Source of the DNA: Toxonevra muliebris
Taxonomy: Eukaryota; Arthropoda; Insecta; Diptera; Pallopteridae
DNA length: 64,000 nt
NCBI GenBank assembly: GCA_963691655.1
Contig: OY829326.1
Span: 55,297,776 to 55,361,775 of the forward strand
Direction: 5' to 3'
Position numbers and translations under genes: made by a program. The notes under the pieces are model-generated. The model was not told the origin of the DNA. It saw nothing but the letters and a program-made list of their open reading frames with translations, and made no database searches. Position 1 is the first letter of the stretch, and each line of letters begins with the position of its first letter. Shown here one piece after another: positions 1 to 11,245 of this stretch.

Positions 1-806
1 AAAAATTTTCAACATTTTCCACATTATCCTTGAGTGAAATTTATTAATAGTTTATGAGTGCAAGTTCACAAAACATATATTCCAACGTATATACAACAAC
101 GACAACTACAACGATTTATGTGCTACCACCGTAACCAACACCACAACCAGCCACCACCACCAAAATAATCGATTAGAATACACACGAAAGAAAAAGTGCT
201 TGCACAACAACAAAAAAAGCGTGCGAAAATTATTTTAAAAACTTATTTTTTATAATTTCGTTCTTTCCTTGTACACCATTTAAGATTGTGACAAGAAGCA
301 TGTGTGGTCAGTTAGCGAAAAAAAGAAAGAAAAATAAAGGAAAACAAAAAAAAATACATAGCTATTTTTCTTCATGCAAACGCATAAAGCAACGAAAGAC
401 TTAAACAACAAACACACACAGCACAGTGCCAAGTGCACATAGCATTTGAGTTCCTTTGGATTCAATTGCTGCTGCCTCTTCAACTTTTAATTGTGCACAT
501 TTTTTACATTTCATTCCTTTTTTTTCTACACAATTTAAATGGTGAAATTTTTTCTAATGTGCATCCCGCTGTTTCACCAAACAAAAAAAAAGAAACAAAC
601 CAAAATCCAAACCAAACTGCCTGCCAACACCTATTAGTAAAATTATTATTTTCTTTCTTTTTTAACTTGTATAATTTTTTTATTTTATTTTTTTTCTTCT
701 ACTACTCCTTACCTAAATACAGAAAATGGCATAATTTCATTCAGTAGGTCAAAAGCGTTCACAAAACAATTTCTACCTTTTAACGTAAACTTCACATTGA
801 AAAGCA

Positions 807-1052
807 ATGAAAAAATGCCGCTTCTTCAGCTCCTTCTCCTGTCTCCTGATTTTGCTGTTGCTATTTGCTTGTGTTTGCCAAAATGTAAACGCGCACGATT
901 CGCCTGTGAATTTTTTTATTCATTTGTCTTTTCTTTTTTTTTTTATTATGGTAGTTGTTGTTTTTTTTTTTATTTTTTTATTTTCATTGAATTCAACTGA
1001 TGATGAACTCTTCTTCCTTTTTGTTAATGTAAAAAGAGCAAAAAATGAATAA
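807..1052 (+). CDS. Candidate short secreted-peptide ORF or exon (unconfirmed)
   Basis: A true ATG in an acceptable fly context (GCAATGA) opens an 81-codon frame. Its first 29 residues look like a signal peptide: a basic start (MKKCR), a leucine-rich core (LLILLLLFAC) and a plausible cleavage site after QNVNA. After residue about 35 the frame runs into T-rich DNA coding for Phe/Ile/Leu and looks non-coding. If real, this would be a first exon with a donor soon after position 900, but only weak GT sites are visible there. T-rich DNA gives hydrophobic ORFs by chance, so this may be an artefact. No family was recognised. Confidence 0.22.
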   Translation: MKKCRFFSSFSCLLILLLLFACVCQNVNAHDSPVNFFIHLSFLFFFIMVVVVFFFIFLFSLNSTDDELFFLFVNVKRAKNE

Positions 1053-1370
1053 AAACCATAAAAAAAATTAAAAAAACGAAAATAAAAAATCAACGACACA
1101 TGCAACAACAATTGGTGTAATGACCCGCCGCGACTATCGCGAGTGTTGTTGGTTGTTGCATTTGCAACCGGTTTTCATCATTTGGCATACAAATCCATCC
1201 ATGTACGACTTATGCACTATGGCACACAAGAGTCAGAGGCAAACAGGCAGGAAGGCAAGCAGGCAGACTAGCAGTCAGATACGCCTGTTAGCTATGCCAA
1301 GCTGAATGCCTGACTCTGACTATTGTGTGTGACTGTGACTCTTGTGCGATTGTTTTGCTTGTATGCCTGT

Positions 1371-1430
1371 ATGTGTGTATGTGTATGTGTGTGTGTGTGT
1401 GTATGTGTATGTGTGTGTGTATGTGTTTGT
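1371..1430. repeat. (TG)n microsatellite with TATG interruptions
   Basis: About 60 bases of alternating TG broken by TATG. It explains the spurious Tyr/Thr/His-rich antisense ORF here. Confidence 0.9.
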
Positions 1431-2354
1431 GCTCATAAAGTTTAGGTCAACAAAATAATAAGTATGGGCTTGTGAAATTTCATCTAAAAGAATTTTTGCA
1501 TCATTTTCACGAATGATGATTATGGTAAAAATCATGATGATGTTAAAGATGATGAAGAAGCTGATGTTGTTGCGGCAACATTTCTTTCTTTTTTATTTGG
1601 TATTGCATTGGCATTACATTTATAATGAAATAAAAATGCAAACGAGGCGGGAGGCACGAAGGGATTAATGTATGTATGCAAGGCAGCAGGCAAGCGCAAG
1701 GTGCACGATTCATATATGGTACTGGTTTTACCAATCAAATGTATTCAAATACGTTTGTATGTGTGGTAGATAAAATTTGGTTTTAACCTTTGAACTATGT
1801 AGCTAAAAGAAGTATTTACAAATTGTTATTATTCAATATTCATTTTGTGCAAAATCAAAACGTTTTAATACTTTAAACTTAAGTAGTCCTTCATATTTTT
1901 ACTTTCCAATGGCAATTTAATATTGGAATAATACTTCATCTGGCCATAGCAATTTTCAAAAGGAAGTCTATGCTCTAAGTGCCTGATTAAATTCTATGAT
2001 ACAATAAACCAAAGTTCGAAATATTTCCCAATGGGCACAATTTACCCAAATTTGAGAAAAAAAAACTTTGGTCTTTCGGTCTTCGATTTAGACGATGTTT
2101 AACTCAAAAATCCCAAAATGATTAGAGAATTTGATAATATTTGAAATTAAAATAAGACAAAAATGCAACTAGAGTTATTACCGTTTTCCATATTAGCATA
2201 TAATGAAATCATTATTATGTTTATTGTTAGGGAGTGCACTCAGTGCACTCGGGCGGCCTATAAGATATATTGTACCTTTTCATAGGTAAGATTGCAATCA
2301 AATGATTTCAAAAATATGATTTCCAAAATGAATAATTATTATTAATTTACATTC

Positions 2355-3865
2355 TTAACCCTATTCATCCCACGCAGTGACTTTGAGTCACTATTGAAAT
2401 TGAATTCGTTATATTTTTCAGATTTCTTCTTTTTTTTTACGGGAAGGGCCTAATGTATTCGTCCATTTACCGGTTATCTTCATAAAAATGGATTTTTGTT
2501 TTGTTTTGTTTTTCTTTATTAGTCAAAAATCATTAAATAAACAAAAAACTGCGTAAAATCCCACGTAGTGACTGTGAGTCACTATATACAATTGTATATT
2601 GTAATAGGTACTTTACCACAAATTAAACCCGGAATAATAGTAGGAAACGATGCGTTTGAATTAGTTGATAGATGCAGATGTAAGATACAGATGGCATTGT
2701 CGATTATGGAGAGTTTTGTGATACTTTATATGACAATTTGTTGTTCCGTTCTTGTATGTCAAGACATAGATTTACCGATTTATCGCGCAATTTGGCATTT
2801 GATGATAGGACCATGATATCGGTACGTAGATCGCACCTTAAATTTACTTCGATTGGAAATCTTTGGCACTTGATAAATGAAGACGGCTACACAAATATGG
2901 TATGAACATTTGGTGGACTTACGGTAGCGGATATTTTACTGTGGGATACTGTATGTATCTAAGGAAGGCAGCGCTAAGAGTTAAATTTTAACACAGCATG
3001 GAGTGGAACAGCTCTGTAAGCCAAATGAACGGCCAAAGAAAAATTAAACTTCCGAAAAATACTTTACAAGTTTACAACTGTCAAAACAATTAACTTGTGC
3101 TAGTACGATGCAAAAAATATAAGGTGCATTTCAAATAATTTTCTTCCTAACAAGAATAGAGAAGTAAAAAGCAGAATTTTAGCGGTAATAAAACAGCATC
3201 ATCAATAAGTTATGTGGCAAAAAAAAGTGATTTTTTTTGTGATACCCGATGTTAAACTGGAACAATGACAGCAGCTATCAAATCGTCACCTCACAGCTCA
3301 TGTAATAAACTCTAGTCCAGTAAAAATTTTCCAATTTTTTTTTCAAAATCAGTTGTCAGTTACATTAACGCAACGTTCGCACAGACCAAAATATCGTTTG
3401 GAAAAAGTGCTAACACCGAAGTCACCGTTCCTGACTTTTTCTTGTGGGGATACTTAATAAGTCAGGTTTATGCCAATATACCAGAGTCTCTTGAATAACT
3501 TAAGGACAAGATACGCAACGAAATTGCTGAAATTTCACATGAAACACTTAAAAAAAAATGAAAAATGCTAAGAAGAACGGCTGAAAGGCCGGAAACGGCG
3601 GAGAGGGAGAAACGAAGATCTTCAAAGTAATTCTGTAAAATCTGCAATAAAAAGTTTTTGCTCTACTACTTGCGCTCAAAGTAAATACAGATTATACTTA
3701 TATTTTTCCAAATTATAGTATTCTTGTTGTTTATTTATCAGATTTTAAAAAATTTTAGAAAAAAAATTGAATGAAATGAGAATAGCTGAGTTAATTCTAT
3801 ATGGTGACTCTAAGTCACTACGTGAGACTTTACGTTATAAAATAACGTGGGATGATTAGGGTTAA
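2355..3865 (+). mobile_element. Degenerate piggyBac-like transposon with TTAA at both ends
   Basis: The left boundary reads TTAA followed by CCCTATTCATCCCACG. The right boundary ends CGTGGGATGATTAGGG followed by TTAA, the inverted counterpart. TTAA duplications plus CCC-starting inverted ends are diagnostic of the piggyBac superfamily. A second pair of motifs, GTGACTNTGAGTCAC, is repeated inside both ends and once more near 2569. Around 2763-2815 one frame reads RFTDLSRNLAFDDRTM, like the segment of piggyBac transposases around a conserved FDD. No frame is intact. The interior after about 3200 comes from a different element. Confidence 0.75.
3290..3660 (+). pseudogene. Mariner-like transposase relic nested in the piggyBac-like element
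   Basis: With frame changes, this piece reads like the C-terminal part of a common insect Tc1/mariner-type transposase: a PDFFLWGYL-like block near 3430-3465 followed by VYANIPESLE and an L..KIRNEI helix. Stops and frame shifts make it dead. The same family appears at 36935-37400. The boundaries are approximate because no terminal repeats were seen. Confidence 0.5.
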
Positions 3866-3949
3866 TCAATAAATACAAAAAATTAATAAAATCATTTGGT
3901 CACAAAATTAAATTATTTATAGTCACAAATGATGGCATTATTTTACAAC

Positions 3950-4180
3950 ACTGGCATACAGTATATACATCCATAAATTCAAACTCCAATAGATATTTTA
4001 GTATTGAACATACTTCTACGGGGTTCAGGTTGACTTCTGGTATTTAATGGTATAAGAGCGGAGTATTATCCTAAAATTTGCTTCCGACATTCCGTTTCTT
4101 CTCTATACAACTTGAAGCAGTCATTAGAAAGAAATCCCAGTTCTAAGGATCCCAAATCTGCATCAATTTCGACCCCACAT
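3950..4180 (-). mobile_element. LINE 3'-end fragment (antisense)
   Basis: Nucleotide resemblance to the 3' end of the LINE at 38195-39620. Both contain, on the + strand, TCCATAA, then a CAAATAGA-like word, ATTTTAGTAT and ACTTCTAYGG in the same order and spacing. The encoded tail (GSILKFLFEAGL in the other copy) is not intact here. The call rests on that alignment by eye. Confidence 0.4.
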
Positions 4181-4517
4181 TTTTTTTTATTCTGTACATA
4201 TTTTTACATTGAAATAATTAAATATTGAATTTATAAAAACATAATTACATATTTAACACCAACAATACAATAAACAAACGGAAACGAAAAAGAACATGCA
4301 TTACACGAAAGAAATCACTCAGACTTAGACTGTGGCACAGGTCATTTCTTCTTCTCTTTGTTAGCTTATATGAAATACTCCTTACGGTTGCGTCAGCACG
4401 CAACGATAAGGCTTAGACATTGGTAGCTAATATCAAACGAAGCGACAGCACGGTTGATTCCTCTTTAATTCTCAGAAATCGGTCAGGTATTTATTGAACC
4501 TTGCGAGTGAGACATCA

Positions 4518-5596
4518 CACCAAAGCAAGACCGTATTTAGGGGGAGGTTTTGGGGGTTCTGACCCCCCCCCCCCCCCCCCCCGAAATGTAGAAACTTTAT
4601 TATAATTTTTGAGATTAATTGCAAATGGATGGAAAAAAAGTCAGAATAAAATATATTTTACAATATTTTTTACTTCCATCGGTTTTTTTTTTCTAAAAAG
4701 TCAAATATAAAAAATTAATTTGAAATCTTAGTTACACTATGCGATCAAATCCGATTTGTTTTCTTCGACATGAGGTTTGACTACTGATTCAAAAAGAGAA
4801 GGTGATACTGAGCACTCCTGTTTTCTAGGTCAGTAACTCTTTTTGATTCAAAGTTTCGTCCTGAATCAGTTTAAAAATCAATAAAAATAGAAAAAATTAT
4901 CGGATCCTTGTACAATTAGACTTGCTTGAACCCCATTTTTTTCCTAAAACGTGAAGTGATGTGAATTTTTTGACTTCAGATTCGTGTTCAACGTGAAAAA
5001 TTCTTTCGCAAAAACTCTATCTTATTGGCAAAACCCATGCAGTTTTAGGAGGCAATCTTAAAGTATAATTAATTTTTTAACGCATTATTGCTCAGAGCAC
5101 CCCGACTAGAAAGATCTCTTTCCATGCTGTGACTTCACGAATTTAGGGAATATATGCCAACCTCATCCGGGTTCCTTATCATTGATAATGGCTCAAATTC
5201 CCAATGATGATCATTTGAAAAAAATGAGCCTCTACTATTTTTGGTAATTTTTTTGAGGTTGGGTACATCATCAGTAGTGGGAAGTCAATGAGTTAATGAA
5301 ATTATGTACCTCACGATAAAGAAAATGCAATAGAATGCACATTGAATAATATTTATTTGAAAAAATTTAATTTGATTATTCTGTGATTTTTTTGTCACTT
5401 TTGGCCATTTTTTTGAGGTTAAGATTAAAAAAATCGGAAAATTTTTCCTAAAATTTTAATTTTGTAGGGTCCATCAAATTTATCATCAATTTAATTTATT
5501 GTATTTAAAAATCCGTTTGATAAAAATTATTTATGAATATTTTCTTCGAATGAAACCACCCCGAAAAAAATTTCTGGCTACGGCCCTGCACCAAAG
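4518..5596. mobile_element. Non-autonomous hAT-like element, copy A, perfect 8-bp TSD
   Basis: CACCAAAG occurs at 4518-4525 and again at 5589-5596, directly outside imperfect inverted ends: CAAGACCGTATTTAG at the left, and CAGGGCCGTAGCCAG when the right end is reverse-complemented. An 8-bp duplication with CA...TG ends fits hAT. A run of about 22 C residues lies at 4562-4582. No transposase frame is visible in the 1063 bp. A second copy lies at 49671-50600. Confidence 0.8.
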
Positions 5597-6475
5597 TATA
5601 AAGGTCCGGTATTCATTAAACACCAGGGTGTGCGACAGCCTCACTGGTGTAGTACAAACAAAGTTGCCACTGACCATACAGCAAACAACAAAGACTTAGC
5701 CATAGTGTCACGAGGACACGCATCGTAAATACGGGAACAGGCAATGAAGCCACAGTAAGAAACCCGAGCGCCAAGAAAGGTAAACAAAGTGAAAAGAGCA
5801 CCAACAAAGGCGAACAAACAAACAATATACGAGGTACCAAGAATAAAAAAACAAACGAATCAAGTGTAAATTAAAACAACAGTGAAGAATTTCAATAAAC
5901 AAGTGAACATAGAAAATCGAAACAAATTATAGTGAGTTATTATTTACGCACCCTGGTTACTCGCTGAGTATACCCTGACTAAAAGTAAAGGAACCAGGAA
6001 GGTTCGTTGCAGAGTTTTGTAAGGTGTTAATTCAACCATAGACTGTCGCTTAGGATCGCACTATTTTGATTCTATTTACCACCTTTGGGATTAAAGTATG
6101 CATATTTATCAACTGCGTATATTTTCGCTTCAAATATGTAGTGTATCTACCCATGGGCATTTAATCCTCGACCCAAACACTCCTGCTGTGGTTCTTAATG
6201 AAATATTGTGTATATGAGTTAAGTTCTGGCTTTTGCATTAATCATTAATGTTTTTATCTAGGAAATACAATAAAAAGCGGTGTCGTTTAACGTTCAAATC
6301 AATGTATGCAAAGTGTTGAAGAAGTGCAAAATGTTGAGCTTCTTGTAGCTTCTTTTGCCTCTCAGCTCTACACAAAATGAATAACCCTATAACTAAAATA
6401 TTTTCCTTTATTTTGAAAAACGAGGGCATTTTGTTTTCTTTTTTGTTTTGTGAGCCAAATACTTTTGAGTATTTA
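5597..6475. other. Inter-element DNA with a LINE RNase H-region remnant (about 6100-6180)
   Basis: From 5600 to 5940 the DNA is A-rich and UTR-like with no gene. From about 6100 to 6180 the + strand shares CGTATATTTTCGCTT and GTATCTACCCATGG with the LINE at 38910-38990 and in the same order, so a decayed antisense LINE piece is likely. The rest to 6475 shows nothing I recognise. Confidence 0.4.
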
Positions 6476-6477
6476 TA

Positions 6478-7748
6478 AGGAGTGAGATTGAAAAAATCTA
6501 AACACACGTTTTATCTAATAATTTTTTTTGGGTGTAAAATTTAAAAATTTCTTTGATCTAGTTATCTTTGAAAAATATGTCAGTTGATATTTTTAATAAC
6601 AAACATGTTGATTTATTATGACTTTGATCAAAATGAGTGAAGAAAAAGAAGTACGACTTAAAATTATTAAAAATTTTCAAAAAAACCCAAATTGGTTCTC
6701 CAAAAATTTGACCAAAGAATTGAAAGTCTGCCGTCAAACTATTTCGAATGTTATTAAACAGTTTCAAGAGAATTTGACCATCGATAGGAAACCTGGTTCG
6801 GGAAGAAAACAAGGACCACATGATATTGGGAAAGCCAAGAAAATAGAAAGCATATTGAAAGATCTCCAAACACATGTGGTAGAAAAGCTGCCCGGTTAGC
6901 CCAGTGCTCTGACTATTTGGTGCGAAATGTTAAAGCTAATGCAGGTTTGAAAACATACAAAGTCCAAAAAGTTCCAGACAGGAATGCTGCAATAAATTTA
7001 GACGCCAAAAGTAGGGCTCCGAAATTAAAGTCGAATTTCATACAAAAATATTCATGTTGTATAATGGACGACGAAATGTATGTACTGGCAGATTTTACGC
7101 AGCTTCCGGGTCAAAATTTTTATGTTGCTGATGCTCGAGGAAATGTCGAAGAACAATTTTGAATCCAAAAGCAGACAAAATTTACTAAAAAAAATTCCTG
7201 GTATGGCAAGCTATATGCAGTTGTGGCAAAAGAAGCAAGTCATTTGTTACAGTGGGCTCTATAAATACCGAAATATACATCAAAGAATGTTTGAAAAAAA
7301 GACTTTTTCCTTTCATAAGAGAGCAACAATGTGTCCACATATTTTTGGCCCGATTTGGCATCATGTCACTACGGCAAGAAAGCTCTGAAGTGGTACCAAA
7401 GTAATAACATAGTTTTTGTACCAAGAGAGGCCAATCCTCCAAATTGTCCGGAGCTAAGGCCAGTGGAGAGATATTGGGCTCCTGTGAAAATTAACTTAAA
7501 GAGCACAAGAAAGGTGTCCCAAAATATCGAAGATTTTAAAAGGAGAGGAGCAAACTGTTCCAAAAAGTTTTTGAAACAGCCATCAAATCTCTAATGAAAG
7601 GCAATAGTGGATAGAACTATAAAAGTTATATTTTTCTGTAATTTGTAAAATATTATCAATTAAATAAAACAAAAAATCAAAACTCTAAGATCAACCGTTT
7701 AAAAATTATTGAATTTTATATTGTTAAGATTTTTTCGATCTCACTCCT
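6478..7748 (+). mobile_element. Tc1/mariner transposon of the DD37E lineage, inactive
   Basis: Inverted ends begin AGGAGTGAGATYGAAAAA (22 of 23 bases match between the arms), and TA dinucleotides flank both ends (6476-6477 and 7749-7750). The broken transposase starts at ATG 6618. An N-terminal helix-turn-helix region (KEVRLKIIKNFQ, then a GSGRK AT-hook-like linker) ends in a stop near 6897. Other frames give IMDDE, PDLASCHY and CPELRPVERYW. The spacing from the second Asp to the Glu is 37 residues, which I take as the insect DD37E (ITmD37E) signature. At least three frame breaks make it non-functional. The intact ends and TA sites suggest fairly recent insertion, just upstream of eagle's first coding exon. 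Confidence 0.85.
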
Positions 7749-7750
7749 TA

Positions 7751-8065
7751 ATTTCTTAACTGTTTTCCATGTACTCATATGTAGTAATTTTATTTTAACA
7801 GCAACTACTACCTCTGTAAGCTAATTGCTTCTTGTTAATTTTTATTATACTCGAAATAAAACCAAATGTTAATGTACTCATAAAATCAGAAGCTTAGCTC
7901 TCTGTATTTTTTTTTTTTTCAAATCATTATTTGAACAGCATGAAAATCCTTAATCCAAAAATTAATTAATTTAAAATCCTTGTTCTCAGTTGTTTTATGT
8001 AAATATCTATATATTAAATTGATTTCACATATAACTTTTTTTGTTTTTGTTTTTCTATTTTGCAG
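7751..8065 (+). promoter_or_regulatory. Intron tail and splice acceptor before the eagle ATG
   Basis: T-rich DNA leads into a strong pyrimidine tract and TTTTGCAG ending at 8065, immediately followed by the eagle ATG. This implies an upstream non-coding exon spliced here. Confidence 0.65.
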
Positions 8066-8143
8066 ATGAACCAGCTGTGTAAAGTTTGCGGCGAACCAGC
8101 GGCTGGTTTTCATTTTGGCGCATTCACATGTGAAGGCTGTAAG
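8066..8143 (+). CDS. eg: eagle, coding exon 1 (first zinc finger of the DNA-binding domain)
   Basis: Encodes residues 1-26, starting [18 protein letters not shown] and ending CEGCK. Cys5, Cys8, Cys22 and Cys25 form the first C4 zinc finger of a nuclear-receptor DNA-binding domain, and CEGCK is the start of the P-box that reads the DNA half-site. The exon ends in phase 0 at AAG, followed by a good donor (gtaaag). The position of this intron, between CEGCK and SFF, is as I recall it for the knirps family. I chose this ATG because nothing coding precedes it and the acceptor abuts it. Leu4 and the second-exon sequence favour eagle over knirps or knirps-like, both of which have Thr there as I recall. 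The other 95% of the protein lies 16 kb downstream. Confidence 0.9.
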
Positions 8144-10117
8144 GTAAAGTAAAATTAACATCCATTTTTATTTGTATAAAAAGTTTAAAAATACCTTCGT
8201 ATTTATAAACATAATTCGCTGTTTGGATTCGGCATAAAACTTAAGCCATAAAGAAGAAAAAGTTTTCCTCTGAGTATGGAAATATACTTATTTCTGCCTA
8301 CATTACTAACTCAGTTAAAAAGAACTACCATTTACGTCTATGCTGTAAAAGTTTTCATACCTCCGTATAAACTACATTAAAGTTCATTAAAAACCCACTA
8401 TCATTTAATTATTTCACAAATTTTTCTGTAATATAAAATTTCCAGCACATGCTCTTCCCCACATATGCTAGTACAAATTTTTCTTCCACCCATAAAAACT
8501 ATATTCTTCAATATCCAAGAGAGGCAAATTTTTAATTATTTCATAAATTTTCTACTTTCAAATACAAACATAAATATTTGGAGCATTTTTATGAGCAAGC
8601 GCCTCATAAAAACAAATGCAAAAGACACACGCACAAACATACATAGGCACCTAAGCGTATATTTGCTCATATATGGACAGTAGCTAAACTTCTTTTTCAT
8701 CATTAGAAATGGAATGAAGTGGAGTGGAATGAAATGGAGTCACTAGTAAAGCAGCAGTTGTTTTATGATGGCGCCCAATCAGAGGCGCGGAGCAAAGACA
8801 CTTAAATGATTTTTAATTAAATTAAATAAATTTTAAAAGCAATACAATTAAATATCATTTGACAAATTTGAATACAAGTTGAATGGTCATAAAAATTTTT
8901 ATTGCTTTTCATTACCTACTCATTGAAAAGAAATTTGTTTCCCCTTTTTTTTTGTAAATTTTTTTATAACTGTATGTATGTGTGTGTGTAAATCAAAATA
9001 AGTCATTAAAGTAAAAATGTAATAAAAAACAAACAAAAAAAAACTAAAACATAACATCCAGCCGGTAAAACCGTAACAAGTGCAATTTAATTAATTTCAA
9101 AGCTGAGGTTCTTTTCTCATCTATTTTTATAACTCATTTAAAATGATATAGAAAAAATAATGAAACGTGTGATGATGTTTCATAAAATTCAGCAGCCGTA
9201 GTAATCAGGAGCATTGTAGTCAAAGTCATCATCAGCAGCCAGAGTCGCAATTATAGCTGTAATAAAAGCAAATCACAGCAAGCCGTAACGGCAATGAATA
9301 TAAATTTTTTTTTTTTTGTTAAGTATTTTTAGGTGCATGAAATCATTTTATTGGAATCATTTGCAAAAACTAGCTACAAAAATATGAATACAAATTTATA
9401 ACTTTGACTATATCCGTGTAACAAATATGAAGCAATTTAATTAATGTATCTTTTAACCATTACACTACGTAAAAGATTACATTTTTTTGCAGACAGGATT
9501 TACTTACATGAATATTGATTATTTTTGTTTATAACTTTGAACTCAACGTCGTGCAGAACTCAAAGAATTTTCAGTTTTCCTCTATCAATAGCACATCCAA
9601 AATAACAGAAAGCTTAAGCTAGGCCTTTAATAAACTATTGTTCTATAATAATAACTCACTTCCCTCCTAGTGGAGTCAGAATTTTCCGAAGCGGAAGTTT
9701 AAATTTTTGTCTCTTTAAAAATTTTTGTTTTATACTTTACCAACCTTAAAAATATATGAGATTTTCATCGATAAAGGATTTTATTCCCAACGACTCCCAA
9801 AACAAGAAACCTGTAAAGTTGCAAACAAAATTAAGATTTCTAAAATTACTGAATATTAAAGCATTTTTTAAAAATAATTTTATGAACCAAAAACATAGTT
9901 TACATTGCAAAATACGTAAGGGCAAACAAAAGTATGCTTATTTGGTTGAAAAAAAGAAAAAAACAATACAAAATTTTATGTCTTTAGTTTTCATCATTTT
10001 TTATCTACTCTACTCGATTTCCATTAATTTCAATACATTTCTTCAGTCAGTAAATCCAAATTTCAAAACATTCCTCAAAATCTTGTTTTTGGAACTTCTC
10101 AGTTTCAACATTATCTA

Positions 10118-11245
10118 GTTGTGAACACGGTTGCCACTTTAGTACAATTCTACCAAAACTGGTACATTTTTTTCCATTTTTCTGCGTTTGGTACATTGGT
10201 ACATGTTTTTAAAATTTGGTACATTCTGTGTTCAAAGTTTGCTTTTATAATAATTAAGAATTCTAAACTTATTTTCCAAATATTTTTTGTTGAAAAAGAT
10301 AAAATTTAAATGTATATAATATATAATGCTTTCAACAGAATTATTTAAGAGTCTCATTATATCTTGTTGCCCAAAGACTATTTCTAAAATACAAAATATA
10401 ATTCAATTAATGTGTTACTTTTTATTAAGGATGTAGTCTGGTGTTCCGGCCTAATTTTTAGGGTTATTTCAGGATTTTTTTATTATAACAAAGTAAAATA
10501 CAATCATTTAATTTTTTTATATGTTCTTAGTGGTATCTTTAACTAAACAAACAATTTTTTTTGGTGTTTATTTTACGATATTATTTAGTATTTTTTACGC
10601 CCTGAGTAGGCACCTAAAAAATTGTGTGGGCCTGGCCCGGGCGGTTACGATACTTGAAGTCATCTTAAACAAAAAATGTGGATGGATTATTATTCTATGG
10701 GCTTGTAATTCTAGCAGGTAGTGGATTTAAAAATTTTGTTTCAAAAATAACAAAATGGCGGACTTCCAAAAGATTTTTTTTTAAAAAATTGTTTTGTTTT
10801 TTGTTGAAAATCGTTGTAAAAAATAGGAAATAATGATTAAAATAAACAATTCTACTACCTACGAGAGCCATTGGCGTGTAAAATAACACATTAAAAGTTC
10901 AGCCCAATCGGTTCGATAGAATTCTCTCAGACCCCCTCAGTCCGGTCAAAAAAACGTTGTTTCGAGAAAAACGCTTTTTAAATTTTAACGACAGATAAAG
11001 TTTTCACAACAGGCGCTCTCGACTGTGAGCTATAACTTCGTTAATATTTTTTTAATTTTGGTCTGAAATTTACAGTATATTGTACTTTCGAAATACATTT
11101 AAAAAAGAAAATAATAGATTTTTTGAAACTCGAAATAACTATTAATGTTACTTATTATATTGGTACATTTTTCGCTCATTTGGCACATTTTTTTTCTTAA
11201 TATTGGTACAAAATAAAATGAGTAAGTGGCAACCGTGGTTGTGAA
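10118..11245. mobile_element. hAT-like non-autonomous element with perfect 8-bp TSD
   Basis: GTTGTGAA at 10118-10125 and 11238-11245 flanks a 1112-bp element whose ends are exact inverted copies of CACGGTTGCCACTT. Just inside, TTGGTACATT-like words recur at both ends. No transposase frame is seen; the long ORFs inside are A/T artefacts. 8-bp TSD plus short inverted ends fits hAT. Confidence 0.85.

Larger units (their letters stand above)
1..2354. other. Upstream flank of eagle, UTR/regulatory-like, no clear gene
   Basis: This stretch has the look of fly 5'UTR or enhancer DNA: CAA/CCA-rich runs near 90-220, A/T homopolymers and a TG microsatellite. The coding ATG of eagle at 8066 sits directly after a splice acceptor, so at least one non-coding first exon must lie upstream, and this TE-free block is a plausible place. 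I cannot fix its donor site or promoter. The only ORF with protein-like character is the short signal-peptide ORF at 807, listed separately. From about 1740 to 2354 I see nothing recognisable. Confidence 0.35.

Noticed and set aside
433..1111. Several Phe/Leu/Lys-rich ORFs near the window start
   Set aside because: Products of T- and A-homopolymers, with no start context or protein-like composition apart from the leader at 807.
8765..8795. TGGCGCCCAATC resembling a retrovirus-type primer-binding site
   Set aside because: No long terminal repeats, no gag/pol frame and no polypurine tract nearby.
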